Below are positions 35,708 through 44,592 of a stretch of DNA of 64,000 nucleotides, one piece after another. A model generated the notes under the pieces. That model did not search any database. It was not told the DNA's origin and saw only the letters and a program-made list of their open reading frames with translations. Location: contig VJOU01000005.1 in NCBI GenBank assembly GCA_007050995.1, positions 110,999 through 174,998 of the forward strand. Direction: 5' to 3'. A program made the position numbers and the translations under genes. Source of the stretch: Glycocaulis profundi. GTDB lineage: Bacteria > Pseudomonadota > Alphaproteobacteria > Caulobacterales > Maricaulaceae. The stretch's first letter is position 1. Every line of letters begins with the position of its first letter.

Positions 35708-36085
35708 ATGAAAATTCTGTGCTCGCTTCTGATCGTTCTCTGCCTCGCCTTCGCCGAACCGGCCGAGGATGCCGCTCGACCGGCGCTGGCCGATGGCCGG
35801 TGGACTGGCTCCATGAGCTTGGGCGACCGGAGCCTACCCATCAATGTCTGGTTCGATCCGGCGGACGGCACCGGCCGGTTTCAGCTCATCGGCCTGAGCT
35901 CCGACCAGAACCCTCTGCGGAACGTCTCGATCGATGGCGATCAGATCGCCTTCGTCCTGCCCGCGGACCCGGTCCACAGCTTCACCGGAACCCGTCAGGG
36001 CGATCGCATCGCAGGCCGGGTCGACATCGGAGGGTCGAGCGAGACCTTCGAACTTCACCTTATCGGAGCCGGCCCGAATGATTGA
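35708..36085 (+). CDS. Small secreted protein of unknown family (beta-rich)
   Basis: 125 residues. MKILCSLLIVLCLAFAEPAE is a signal peptide. The remainder alternates hydrophobic and polar residues with G-x-W-x-G at the start (DGRWTGSMSLGDRSLPINVW), then GRFQLIGLSSD and HSFTGTRQGDRIAGRVDIGG. This looks like a small lipocalin/avidin-like or DUF-type beta barrel. It is the first gene of the metalloprotease-exporter operon and overlaps the next start by 8 bases (ATGATTGA), so it is coupled to it. It may bind the protease or substrate. No function assigned. Confidence 0.75.
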   Translation: MKILCSLLIVLCLAFAEPAEDAARPALADGRWTGSMSLGDRSLPINVWFDPADGTGRFQLIGLSSDQNPLRNVSIDGDQIAFVLPADPVHSFTGTRQGDRIAGRVDIGGSSETFELHLIGAGPND

Positions 36086-37202
36086 TGCCGGCCTCGCCAC
36101 CCTCGCGCTCCTGTCCGGCGGCGTGCCCCCCGTCGGTGTCGAAGAGCGCTTCGGCGACGATCTTCCCGTCGCCCGGCCGCTCGCCGACAGCCGCTGGTTC
36201 GAGACCGAGTGGGGATGGATCGCCGCCGCCGATCCGATCGACGCCTACGAGGCCGCCGAGGCTCTCGGACAGGCCGCCTCGCTCTTCTATCAGCGTTTCG
36301 GAGAGCCGCCACCGCGCGGCGCGATCGTGCAGGCCGAGTTCGCCGGGGTCTTCGATCCGCTGACCGACGATGGCCGCGCCTGGGTCTTGCCCTGGCAATT
36401 TGCCAAGGCCGGCGCCGAGCCCCCGTCCGAGACCGCCACCGCTCTGGCGCTCGCGCTGACCGATGCCGGCTATGGCGGCCCTCCCTCGGCGATGGCGGAA
36501 CTGATCGAGGCGCGGCTGTCCGACTCCCGCTGCGGCCGCGACATGGACCAGCCGCGCGCGGTCAGGCAGCGCTCGTCCATCCGGCACGAGCTCGGCCATC
36601 TCTTCCTGATGAGCGCATTCCTGCCGAACACGCGGCCTCCCCAATATGGCGGCGACGCTCCCGACTGGCTCGACGAGGCGGCGGCCGTCGCGATGGAGAC
36701 ACCCGCCGTGCTTCGCCAGCGCCGGGCTCATTTCGCCGGACAGATCATCGCCGGACGGGTGAAGCCGCTCCTCGACTTCGTCGTCGACGAGCATCCTCTG
36801 TACGCCTCTCGCGCGCTGCAGGCGCTCGTGGAGGAGGCTCAGAGCCGCGAAGCCGCTGTTCCGATCGTGCTGGAGGTCAGGCTCCAGGAGGTCGACCTCG
36901 ATGAGGACTCGATCGCCGACTTCTACGCCCAATCCCTCGCGACGGTCGATTTCCTCGCCGAGACGACGCGCGACAGCCAGATTCTGGGCCGGATCGCGCG
37001 CGACATAAGGGACACCGGGGACCCCACAGGCTGGCTCGGACGGATCCCCCCTCGCCCCGGCCAGCCGGACGCCCCGGTCCAGCCGGCCGAATGGGAGGCC
37101 GCTTTCCGAGAATGGAAGACGCGCCCCGGGCGCCTCGCGGCGCTCGACGACGAAAGGCGCGCCTGTCCCCCGTCGCCCGACCCGGCCGGGCCCGGGCCGT
37201 GA
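36078..37202 (+). CDS. Putative gluzincin-type zinc metalloprotease (HELGH)
   Basis: 374 residues. The zinc motif H170-E-L-G-H174 (SIRHELGHLFL) is followed 26 residues later by E200 in APDWLDEAAA. HExxH plus a downstream Glu in a W-L-x-E motif is the Peptidase MA-like gluzincin arrangement. A hydrophobic N-terminus (GLATLALLSGG) suggests export or membrane attachment. The C-terminal ~170 residues are helical. It lies between a small secreted protein and a HlyD adaptor, with overlapping starts and stops on both sides, so it should act with the exporter, perhaps on the secreted peptide. No named family recognised. Confidence 0.75.
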   Translation: MIDAGLATLALLSGGVPPVGVEERFGDDLPVARPLADSRWFETEWGWIAAADPIDAYEAAEALGQAASLFYQRFGEPPPRGAIVQAEFAGVFDPLTDDGRAWVLPWQFAKAGAEPPSETATALALALTDAGYGGPPSAMAELIEARLSDSRCGRDMDQPRAVRQRSSIRHELGHLFLMSAFLPNTRPPQYGGDAPDWLDEAAAVAMETPAVLRQRRAHFAGQIIAGRVKPLLDFVVDEHPLYASRALQALVEEAQSREAAVPIVLEVRLQEVDLDEDSIADFYAQSLATVDFLAETTRDSQILGRIARDIRDTGDPTGWLGRIPPRPGQPDAPVQPAEWEAAFREWKTRPGRLAALDDERRACPPSPDPAGPGP

Positions 37203-38500
37203 CCGCCTTGAGCGCGGCCGCGCCGATGCCGGACATGGATGAGACGATCCCCGACGGCGTGCGTCGGCGGCGCCGCGTCCTGCGGTGGGGCGCCGTCGCC
37301 GCGCCGATCGCCGCGATCGGCGCGGCGGTCGTCTATCTCGCGCTTCAGTCGACCGCCGATCTCGCGGTGGACCGGCAGGATTTGCGGATATCCGTCTCCG
37401 CGCAGCAACCGATGTCGGAAACCGCGTCCTTCGCGGGCCGCATCATTCCCCGCGAACTGATGCAGATCGCGGCGCCGGAGGCGGGCCGGATCGTGGCGAT
37501 CCATGCCCGGTCCGGCGACGCGGTCGAGGAGGGCGCGCTTCTCCTGTCGCTCTCCAACCCCGAACGCGAGCTCGCCATCAATGAGAGGGTCGCGCGCATC
37601 CGATCCGACCTGTTCAGCCTCGACGCCAACCGAAACGCCATCCTCGAAGCGGACGCGGCAGACCGCCGCGCGGTCTGGGAGGCGGAATTCGCCCGCGCCG
37701 AGGCCGCCGAAATCCTGCGGCGGCAGGAAATCCTCTACGAACGCGGGATCGTCACCGACGCCCACGTCGATCCGCTGCGCGAGCGATTGGACTTTCTCGA
37801 GCGCAGCGCGAGGCAGGCCACCGAGACGCTCGAGCGCAACATTCCCTTCCGCGCCCAGCAAAGCGCCCAGATCGACGCTCAGGACGAGGCGCTCCGCGCC
37901 GACCTCGAGATCGCCCGCGCGCAGTTGGAGAGCCTGACCATTCGCGCTACGGCCAGCGGCGTCGTGATGGGGTTCGACCATGCCCTGGGCGAACCGCTCA
38001 ACGCCGGCGACCCGATCGCGCAGATCGATCCGCGCGAGGGCGTCATGGTCGTCGCCCAGATCGACGAGTTCTACGCCGCCCGGGTCGAGCAGGGCCAGCC
38101 GGGACGGGCCATGGTCGGCGGCCGAGCGCTGCCGCTGACCGTCAGCCATGTCTCGCCCGATATCCGGGACGGCGCATTTCGCGTCGAACTGGAGTTCGAG
38201 GGCGAGCCTCCGCGCATCCGGCCCGGCGAGACCGTCCAGGGCGCTGTCACCTTCCCGACGGCCGGGGAATTCGTCTCGATCGCCGTCGGGCCATATCTGG
38301 AGCAGACGGGCGGCTCCTATCTCTTCGTGCTCGATCACGACGGCCGCTCGGCCCGCCGGCGTCAGGTCCGGAGCGGCATCCGCTCGCAGGATCAGATCGC
38401 CATCCTGTCCGGATTGGAGGCCGGCGAGCAGGTGATCGTCTCAAGCTATGCCGGTTTCGGGAACGCCGAGACCTTGCAGATCCGCAGCGGCCAGGAGTAG
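37199..38500 (+). CDS. HlyD/RND-type periplasmic adaptor
   Basis: 433 residues from a GTG that overlaps the protease stop (GTGA); ATG codons at 37226 and 37235 are alternatives. After a basic patch (VRRRRRVLRW) comes one membrane helix (about 25-50), then a lipoyl half-motif (APEAGRIVAIHARSGDAV), a coiled coil (about 115-240), the second half-motif (LTIRATASGVVMGF) and beta domains. It should bridge the ABC permease to the periplasm. Confidence 0.88.
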   Translation: MTALSAAAPMPDMDETIPDGVRRRRRVLRWGAVAAPIAAIGAAVVYLALQSTADLAVDRQDLRISVSAQQPMSETASFAGRIIPRELMQIAAPEAGRIVAIHARSGDAVEEGALLLSLSNPERELAINERVARIRSDLFSLDANRNAILEADAADRRAVWEAEFARAEAAEILRRQEILYERGIVTDAHVDPLRERLDFLERSARQATETLERNIPFRAQQSAQIDAQDEALRADLEIARAQLESLTIRATASGVVMGFDHALGEPLNAGDPIAQIDPREGVMVVAQIDEFYAARVEQGQPGRAMVGGRALPLTVSHVSPDIRDGAFRVELEFEGEPPRIRPGETVQGAVTFPTAGEFVSIAVGPYLEQTGGSYLFVLDHDGRSARRRQVRSGIRSQDQIAILSGLEAGEQVIVSSYAGFGNAETLQIRSGQE

Positions 38501-38506
38501 CGCGGC

Positions 38507-39181
38507 ATGCTCATACGCCTCGACGGCATCTCGAAATCCTACACCTCCGACATCGTCAGAACGCATGCCTTGCGCGATGTGAGCCTGGAGATCGGCGCGG
38601 GGGAGTTCGTCATGGTGACCGGCCCCTCCGGCTGCGGGAAGTCGACCTTGATGAACGTGCTCGGCCTGCTGGACTTCCCCGACAGCGGACGGATCGACGC
38701 CTTCGGTGTCACGCTGAAGCGGCACAGCGAACGCGAGCTCACCCGGCTGCGCCGGGGCAATGTCGGCTTCATCTTCCAGTCCTTCAACCTGATCGACGAC
38801 CTGACCGTGACCGACAATATCGCCATGCCGCTCGCGTATCTGGGCATGGGCAAGCCGGCGCGCCGCCGGCGCGCGCTCGAGCTTGCCGAGCATGTCGGCT
38901 TGTCCGCCCGGGCCAGCCACTACCCCGCCCAGTTGTCCGGCGGTCAGCAGCAGCGCGTGGCCATCGCCCGCGCTCTGGCGGCCCGGCCCAAGCTGATCGT
39001 CGCCGACGAGCCGACCGGAAACCTCGACAGCGCGAACAGCGCGGCCATCATGGCCCTCCTGCGCGAGCTCACGACGCAAGGCTCCGCTGTCGTCGTGGTG
39101 ACCCACGACCGCGAGTTGGCGACGCTCGCCGAGCGCAGGATATCGATGAAGGACGGCCATATCGTCGATGCCGCGCAATGA
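38507..39181 (+). CDS. ABC transporter ATP-binding protein (LolD/MacB type)
   Basis: 224 residues. Walker A GPSGCGKST, Q-loop FIFQSFNLIDDLTVTDN, signature [15 protein letters not shown], Walker B LIVADEPTGNLD and the switch His in VVVVTHDRELA. This is the LolD/MacB/MJ0796 group. It follows the adaptor by six bases and overlaps the permease start by four. Confidence 0.94.
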   Translation: MLIRLDGISKSYTSDIVRTHALRDVSLEIGAGEFVMVTGPSGCGKSTLMNVLGLLDFPDSGRIDAFGVTLKRHSERELTRLRRGNVGFIFQSFNLIDDLTVTDNIAMPLAYLGMGKPARRRRALELAEHVGLSARASHYPAQLSGGQQQRVAIARALAARPKLIVADEPTGNLDSANSAAIMALLRELTTQGSAVVVVTHDRELATLAERRISMKDGHIVDAAQ

Positions 39182-41598
39182 GACGGGGCACGCCTCGATT
39201 CATCCGCGAGACCCTCACCGGGATATCGCTCGTAACGCTCGCAGGACTGACGGCCGCATTCGCCGGCTTCATGCTGGTCCTGTCGCTGCTTCAGTACGAG
39301 CGGAATTTCAATCGCGCCGCGGATCCCGATTTCGAGGTCCAGCAGGTCTTCACCCAGATGCAGCGACCTGGCCAGGACCCCATCGCCTTGGAAGGCGGGC
39401 TGACCGATCTCGCGCCCGCCTTGAGGGCGGCCCTACCCGACATCCACGCGGCCCGCCTGTGGAGATCGAACACACCCCGAACCGTCCAGGCCGGCTCCGT
39501 CGTGGCCGACCTCTTCATCGCCGAGGCCGATCCCGCCATCGCGAACGTGATCCGGTTCCCGGCGCCGGCAGAGGAGATACATGCCGCACTCTCGTCGCCC
39601 GATGGCGCCGTTCTGACGACTCCGGCCTCGCGCATCCTGTTCGGCGAACCGGACGCGAGGGGACGGACCTTCTTGTTTCAGGACCGGGTCTACCGCGTCG
39701 CGCTCGTGATGCCCGAGTTTCCGGAGGCGACGAGCTTTCACCGGGACCAAGTCTTCATCTCGTCGCTGGGCGAAGGCACCAATCTGGGCTCGGCCGACCG
39801 CGCCGCCGAACGGCTGTCGATCTCGATCGGAGGAACCCAGACCTTCGTGCGGGCGCGCAGCTCCGACACCCTCTCCATCGACCAGATCAGCCGCGCGGCC
39901 AACCGCCACGCCGAGGCGGTCATGGCCCGATTTCTCGCCTCGGCCCCGAACGCCGCCGCCGCCTCGATGACCCTGCGCCATCATCTGATCCCCATTCGCC
40001 GGCTGGAGAGCGCGGCGGAGATCGGAGCCTCGCCGGACTCCAACCGGTTCGATGCCGGCGCCATCCTCGTGCTGACATTGGTCATCGTCCTGGTGCTCAT
40101 GGTCGCCGCCCTGAATGCGGCCAACCTGAAGATCGCGCAGATATTGGCCAAGGCCGTCGATCTATCCATCCATCGCGCCTACGGCGCCGCCCGGACGCGC
40201 ATCGCCGGAGACATCCTGCGCGAGACCGCGATCCTATCTCTGGCGGCCGCCTTGGCGGGGGTCTGCCTCGCGGCCGCGCTCTCCGGCTGGTTCAGCGGCG
40301 CGATCGGACGGGATACTCCCCGCCTGCCCGACGGCCCTTCCCTCCTGCTGATCATCGCCTCGGCCGGATGCGCCGGGCTCGTCATCGGCGTCTACGCCGC
40401 CTTCGCCGCTACGTATTTCCGCCCCGCCCGGGTCCTGTCGGCCCGTGACATCAGCGTCCCCGGCGCCCGGACGATCCGGACGGTGCTCGTCGCGGTTCAG
40501 GTCGCCGTGTCGTCCGGAGCCCTCGTCTTCGGCCTCGCCGTGACCGCTCAGCTCCACTTCCTCACAGGTCCGAATCTGGGTTTCGATCCATCGGCGCTGA
40601 CGGTCTATAGGATGCCTGAGGCTCTGCCCGTCGACGATCCGAGGCGAAACGCCTTGCGATCGATGCTCGCCCAGCATCCCCATGTCGCCGGCGCGGCGGT
40701 CGTGGGCACGCTGCCCTCGGAGGGTGTCGTGGGCAATGTCACCGTCACCGCGGGGAGCGAAAGCGTGAACGCCTCCACCGCATCGGTCGATGAGACCTAT
40801 TTCGAGGTGATGGGCCTCGCTCCCCTCGCCGGCAGATTGTTGAGAGCCACCGATGCCGAACGAGGCGAAGGGCAGACGCGTCCATCCCGGGGCTTGGCCT
40901 CGAACCGCTTGGCACGGCTGCTGGGGTTCGACCGGCCAGAAGAAGCGATCGGCGCCCTCGTGCGCGACCAGGACGGCTCCGCATACGAAATCGTCGGCGT
41001 CGTCGGTGACCTCCCGGTGGGCCGCATCCGCGGCGACCGGCCCCCGACCCTGTATCTCGTCGGCGGCGCGGCGCGCTTCCTCGTGGCGAGGACGCAAGGC
41101 GATCACGATGCCGATGATATCGACCAGATCGTCCGTGCGGCCTTCCCCCAGAGCCCCATTGATCGGTTCTCGATGACCCAACGGGTGGACAACGCCTATC
41201 TCGACCTCATCCGGCTGCGCGGAATCATCTTTCTGTGCGGAACGATCATTGTCGTCACTTCCGCTATCGGCGTGTGGGCGATGGCGCTCAATCGCGCCCG
41301 GCAGATGCGCAAGGAGGTCGCCGTCCGGAAATCCTTCGGCGCGCGCGAACTGGACATGGCCGGATTCTTCGTCGCCCGCGCAAGGCTGCCTATCGCAGGC
41401 GGTCTGGTGACAGGCGCCAGCCTCGGGAGCATCGCGGCGGCCCGGTGGCTCGGACAATTCGCCGAGGGCCTCGCCTTCACCGCCATCTATCCCGCCGTCG
41501 GCATCGCGGTCACCCTGCTTGTCGTTATCGCGGCATCCGCCCTGGAGGTGGTGAAACTCGCACGTTCAAGACCCGTCGAAGCTTTGCACGAGGCCTAA
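39178..41598 (+). CDS. ABC transporter permease, two MacB/FtsX domains
   Basis: 806 residues. First helix at about 17-38 (GISLVTLAGLTAAFAGFMLVL), periplasmic MacB-type domain to about 290, three helices at about 297-415 (AILVLTLVIVLVLMVAALNAANL), a second N-helix near 425-450, a second periplasmic domain, and three C-terminal helices from about 680. Layout is that of permeases exporting lipids, peptides or antimicrobials. It ends the operon that starts at 35708. Substrate unknown; the neighbouring pre-peptide is a candidate, though that peptide already has a Sec signal. Confidence 0.9.
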   Translation: MRRGTPRFIRETLTGISLVTLAGLTAAFAGFMLVLSLLQYERNFNRAADPDFEVQQVFTQMQRPGQDPIALEGGLTDLAPALRAALPDIHAARLWRSNTPRTVQAGSVVADLFIAEADPAIANVIRFPAPAEEIHAALSSPDGAVLTTPASRILFGEPDARGRTFLFQDRVYRVALVMPEFPEATSFHRDQVFISSLGEGTNLGSADRAAERLSISIGGTQTFVRARSSDTLSIDQISRAANRHAEAVMARFLASAPNAAAASMTLRHHLIPIRRLESAAEIGASPDSNRFDAGAILVLTLVIVLVLMVAALNAANLKIAQILAKAVDLSIHRAYGAARTRIAGDILRETAILSLAAALAGVCLAAALSGWFSGAIGRDTPRLPDGPSLLLIIASAGCAGLVIGVYAAFAATYFRPARVLSARDISVPGARTIRTVLVAVQVAVSSGALVFGLAVTAQLHFLTGPNLGFDPSALTVYRMPEALPVDDPRRNALRSMLAQHPHVAGAAVVGTLPSEGVVGNVTVTAGSESVNASTASVDETYFEVMGLAPLAGRLLRATDAERGEGQTRPSRGLASNRLARLLGFDRPEEAIGALVRDQDGSAYEIVGVVGDLPVGRIRGDRPPTLYLVGGAARFLVARTQGDHDADDIDQIVRAAFPQSPIDRFSMTQRVDNAYLDLIRLRGIIFLCGTIIVVTSAIGVWAMALNRARQMRKEVAVRKSFGARELDMAGFFVARARLPIAGGLVTGASLGSIAAARWLGQFAEGLAFTAIYPAVGIAVTLLVVIAASALEVVKLARSRPVEALHEA

Positions 41599-42032
41599 CG
41601 AACGCGGCATCGGAGATTGTGAGTTCCTGCAGTCATTCCTGCCATAAATCTCTAATCGTACAAGTATAGAATTTTTCTCACGCCACCGCTGGCGGCTGTC
41701 TCGTATTCAAGTTTCAGTTGAGGGGCTATGTCATTCTTATCGAACCTCACGAGAACGAATGCCTCCCAACCCGCCGCTAACCGCCGATTGCCCTTCATGG
41801 CGCGATAGTGCCGCAACGACTCCTAATGGGCGTCTGGAGCCTCCCTGACGGCATGAGAGGTTTCCGCTTATCGCAACATTGGGCGATACCGTCACCCGAC
41901 CCGTCAGCTCACTCACTCACTAGGCCGACGAAAGTCCGCGATAGATAGCGAGACGAATATTTATTAATCTTCAGTGAGTTATGTCGTGCCTTGGTGCATT
42001 TACGGGAGGCTCCCGGCCGCGCCTGAATCATT
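41599..42032. other. AT-richer gap after the exporter operon
   Basis: About 430 bases without a convincing gene; base use is less GC-rich than its neighbours (for example GAATATTTATTAATC near 41955). It leads into the transporter remnant at 42033. I see no clear terminator or repeat. Confidence 0.4.
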
Positions 42033-42175
42033 CCCGCGAGATGATCGTCCTCAACCTGCCCGCCAAATTCGAGGAGGTGCCGCCAGCTTCAGGACTTCGT
42101 CCGGTGGGAACGCCCTTCGCGCTTATCGCCCTGCTGGTTTCGGTCGACATGACGTCGTGGATATTCTCTTTCTAG
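42033..42175 (+). pseudogene. Remnant of a second SLC13 permease with large internal deletion
   Basis: The segment matches two separate parts of the intact permease at 13249. Bases 42033-42084 match its residues ~399-415 (REMIVLNLPA), with 6 mismatches in 52 bases. Bases from about 42093 to 42175 match residues ~586-612 (VGTPFALIALLVSV, WIFSF), with 9 mismatches in the last 72. About 500 bases between them are absent. A one-base deletion lies in the second part. So this is a decayed paralogue with an internal deletion. The 3' end of the methyltransferase gene runs antisense through it. Confidence 0.8.
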
Positions 42176-42815
42176 GGGCTGCGCCCGATATCGCGCGCAC
42201 AGAAACCTTGCCGTCGCCCTTCACGAAGGCCGCCGCCTGAAACCATCTCGTTTGATACGAGTATACGCATCTCATGCGCGCGCTGAGGCGGTGGAATGCG
42301 TAGCTCTGAGCGGCGCGCGGGCGGATGGCGGCATCGTCGAAATCGCAAAGGTGATGCACGATCACGATCCGTCCTCCCGGAGCCAGCGCTCGGATCATCG
42401 ATGCTGTGAGGCGGCGCAGGTCATTGGGACTGAGATAGTACAGGATTTCCGAGGCCACGATCAGGTCGTACGATCCCCCCGGCATGCCGGACGGAAGACG
42501 CGCCAGACGGAAGGTGACGTTCGGGCGGCCGCCCAAACGCCGGACGGCCTCGTCGAGCGCGGTGGGTGAGGCGTCGAGCGCGACAAGGCGCAGGCATCGC
42601 GGCGCCAGGACCCGCGTCGTCTCCCCGATCGCGCAGGCGAGTTCGAGCCCCCGCCCGTACAGGCGTGTGCCGCACGCACGCAGCAGGATGCCGCGCTTGA
42701 ACGCCTCGAAATCAGAGGCCTCGTAGTTCCAGGGGTCGATGGTTTCACGGAATAGCCGCTCGAAGCCCTCCGGGTCGATCACCGCGCGCCGCATGGTCGC
42801 CAATAGGCCTCCCAT
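42123..42815 (-). CDS. NodS-like SAM-dependent methyltransferase, C-terminus probably replaced
   Basis: 230 residues. Class I methyltransferase motifs: GLELACAIGETTRVLA (motif I), LVALDASPTALDEA (post-I), YDLIVASEILYYLS (motif II/III) and GGRIVIVHH, with the SP(T)ALDEAR-type pattern of NodS-like enzymes. The last ~20 residues (KRISTTSCRPKPAGR) are antisense to the SLC13 remnant, so the natural C-terminus seems to have been lost at a recombination joint. It may still fold. It is the last gene of the glycosyltransferase-acyl-CoA dehydrogenase-PIG-L operon and overlaps the PIG-L stop by 37 bases. Confidence 0.8.
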   Translation of the reverse strand: MGGLLATMRRAVIDPEGFERLFRETIDPWNYEASDFEAFKRGILLRACGTRLYGRGLELACAIGETTRVLAPRCLRLVALDASPTALDEAVRRLGGRPNVTFRLARLPSGMPGGSYDLIVASEILYYLSPNDLRRLTASMIRALAPGGRIVIVHHLCDFDDAAIRPRAAQSYAFHRLSARMRCVYSYQTRWFQAAAFVKGDGKVSVRAISGAAPRKRISTTSCRPKPAGR

Positions 42816-43495
42816 CGCCCGGTGAGCCGCGCGATCATTTCGGGCGGCAGGGTGAAACCGGACGGATCGTCCGTGATCAGACTTCCCAGCTGTGAGAGGT
42901 GAGCCTGGACGGCCTGCTGTTTGCTCTGGGCATGAGCACCGATGTCCAACCCGACCGGCTCCATCTCCCCGGGCCGCGGATGATCGTCCGCCACTCCAAG
43001 GTCATCCAGCCAGACCGCGTACTCCAGAATGCAGGGAGAGAGGCCCGTTTCATCGATCGCGTCCATCGCCAGACGCCAGCTCCCCCGGTGATCGCGATGG
43101 GGATCGCGCCGCCAAGGCAGCACGGCGAGACGGGGGGACAGATCACGCACGATGCCCGCCATCCGGGTCACAGCCTGCGCGTGACGCATGTCGGACGGAT
43201 CGGGCATGCCCGAGTCGGGCAGCCGCAGAAACGTGCGCGGCTGCTCGCCCGCGCCCAGCCGGCGAAGCGCCTCTCGCGCCTCGCGCTCGCGCCTGCGGGC
43301 GAGCTTTGCGCGGCTCCATTGCAGCGAACCGGGATGCGATGCCGCTCCATCCGTGACGAACACGGTGTGGACAGCAAAGCCCTGCCCGACCGCTTCCGCG
43401 ATCAGGCCTCCGCAGCCCAGTGTTTCATCGTCAGGGTGCGGCGCGACGACCAGAACCGGGCCATCAATCGCGACGGACTGGGGCGGCCGGCTCAT
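42779..43495 (-). CDS. PIG-L family deacetylase
   Basis: 238 residues from the ATG at 43495, which overlaps the previous stop (ATGA). LVVAPHPDDETLGCGG is the zinc-binding PHPDD motif; RDPHRDHRGSW carries the second His set. PIG-L enzymes remove acetyl from N-acetylglucosamine-type sugars or related amides. With a glycosyltransferase, an acyl-CoA dehydrogenase-like protein and a NodS-like methyltransferase, it looks like part of a pathway that makes a modified amino sugar or glycolipid. Confidence 0.9.
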   Translation of the reverse strand: MSRPPQSVAIDGPVLVVAPHPDDETLGCGGLIAEAVGQGFAVHTVFVTDGAASHPGSLQWSRAKLARRREREAREALRRLGAGEQPRTFLRLPDSGMPDPSDMRHAQAVTRMAGIVRDLSPRLAVLPWRRDPHRDHRGSWRLAMDAIDETGLSPCILEYAVWLDDLGVADDHPRPGEMEPVGLDIGAHAQSKQQAVQAHLSQLGSLITDDPSGFTLPPEMIARLTGRWEAYWRPCGAR

Positions 43496-44592
43496 GAGAC
43501 CTCCTTTCGGTCCGGGACGCCGGGGCTCCACGCGCCTTCGGCTATCGCCTTTCCAAAGGCCGCCGCCGCCCCGTCCGGATCGGGCTGACGCAGATATGTG
43601 CGCAAATCCCGCATCAGCCGTTCGAACGGATGCGGCGCGATCAGACCCGCCGCGCCGATCGCGCGCTCAGCATCCTCAAGCACCGCCATGGCCGCGGTCT
43701 CAATCGCCAGACGCGCGGCGTTCGCTGAACCGGCCAGGAAATCGCTCGCCCATGGATCCGTCGGATCCGCGGCGGCCCGAGCCCAGGCGTCGGCCGAGCG
43801 CGCCAGCCAGAGATGGCCGGTCTCGACCGCGACCCCCATTCGCGCGAGCCGATGGGACTGGTGGGGGTGGGCCGCGCGGTCGGTGCGACGCAGATGGGCC
43901 ACGGCTGTGTCGAACACCGCATGCATGCCGCCCACCTGCACGGCCAGGAAGCGGATCGATCCGGCAGAGAACCAAGGCTGCTCAAGGTAATCGCCAGCAG
44001 CGCCCAGCATCCAGCCGGGATCCACATGCAGCCCCGTGAGATCGACGGCATGGCTGCCCGAGGCGCGCATGCCCGCAGGCCGCCACCAGGATCGGTCCAC
44101 GGGCAGGTCGCGAAGGGGGATCACGATCATGCGCCGCCCGTCCGTCTCGCCGATGGTCACGATGGCATGGCTGAGCCCGTCCACGCCTGAGGCGAACAGC
44201 TTTCGCCCAACCAGGACGCCGTCCTCAATGCGAAGGCGCGCGGCGGGGTCGTCGGTGTTCCACACGCCGAAGATTCCGCCCCCGGCCGCGATGTCGGCGA
44301 AGAATCTGGCCTGAGCGGGCGTGCCGTAACGCTCGATGAGGAAGCTCGCATTGACATGGCCCTCGAAAATGCGCCCCACGCTGAGATCGCCCCGTCCCAC
44401 CGCGGCCAGCAGCTGCAGCAGCGCGCGCATGGTCCCATCCTCCGCCGACGGGCGCGACAGCAGCCCCCGGGCATGGAGTTCGGCGAACGCCTGGCGAGGG
44501 AACGCCCCGTCCTGATCGCGGGCGGGGCCATGGCGTGCGATCGCCGTGGAGAGCCGCTCCAGCCATGGTTCCATCGTCAGTTCAGGCCGCAT
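43492..44592 (-). CDS. Acyl-CoA dehydrogenase-like protein
   Basis: 366 residues from the ATG at 44592, with GGGAG upstream; a second ATG at 44574 is possible. The fold shows the acyl-CoA dehydrogenase pattern: N-terminal helices (AAVGRGDLSVGRIFEGH), middle beta domain (GIFGVWNTDDPAARLRIEDG) and a C-terminal helical domain (IGAAGLIAPHPFERLMRDLR, the FAD-side R-D-x-R motif). The usual catalytic Glu region is not evident. It may work as an oxidase or dehydrogenase on a carrier-bound or sugar substrate. Confidence 0.75.
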   Translation of the reverse strand: MRPELTMEPWLERLSTAIARHGPARDQDGAFPRQAFAELHARGLLSRPSAEDGTMRALLQLLAAVGRGDLSVGRIFEGHVNASFLIERYGTPAQARFFADIAAGGGIFGVWNTDDPAARLRIEDGVLVGRKLFASGVDGLSHAIVTIGETDGRRMIVIPLRDLPVDRSWWRPAGMRASGSHAVDLTGLHVDPGWMLGAAGDYLEQPWFSAGSIRFLAVQVGGMHAVFDTAVAHLRRTDRAAHPHQSHRLARMGVAVETGHLWLARSADAWARAAADPTDPWASDFLAGSANAARLAIETAAMAVLEDAERAIGAAGLIAPHPFERLMRDLRTYLRQPDPDGAAAAFGKAIAEGAWSPGVPDRKEVS

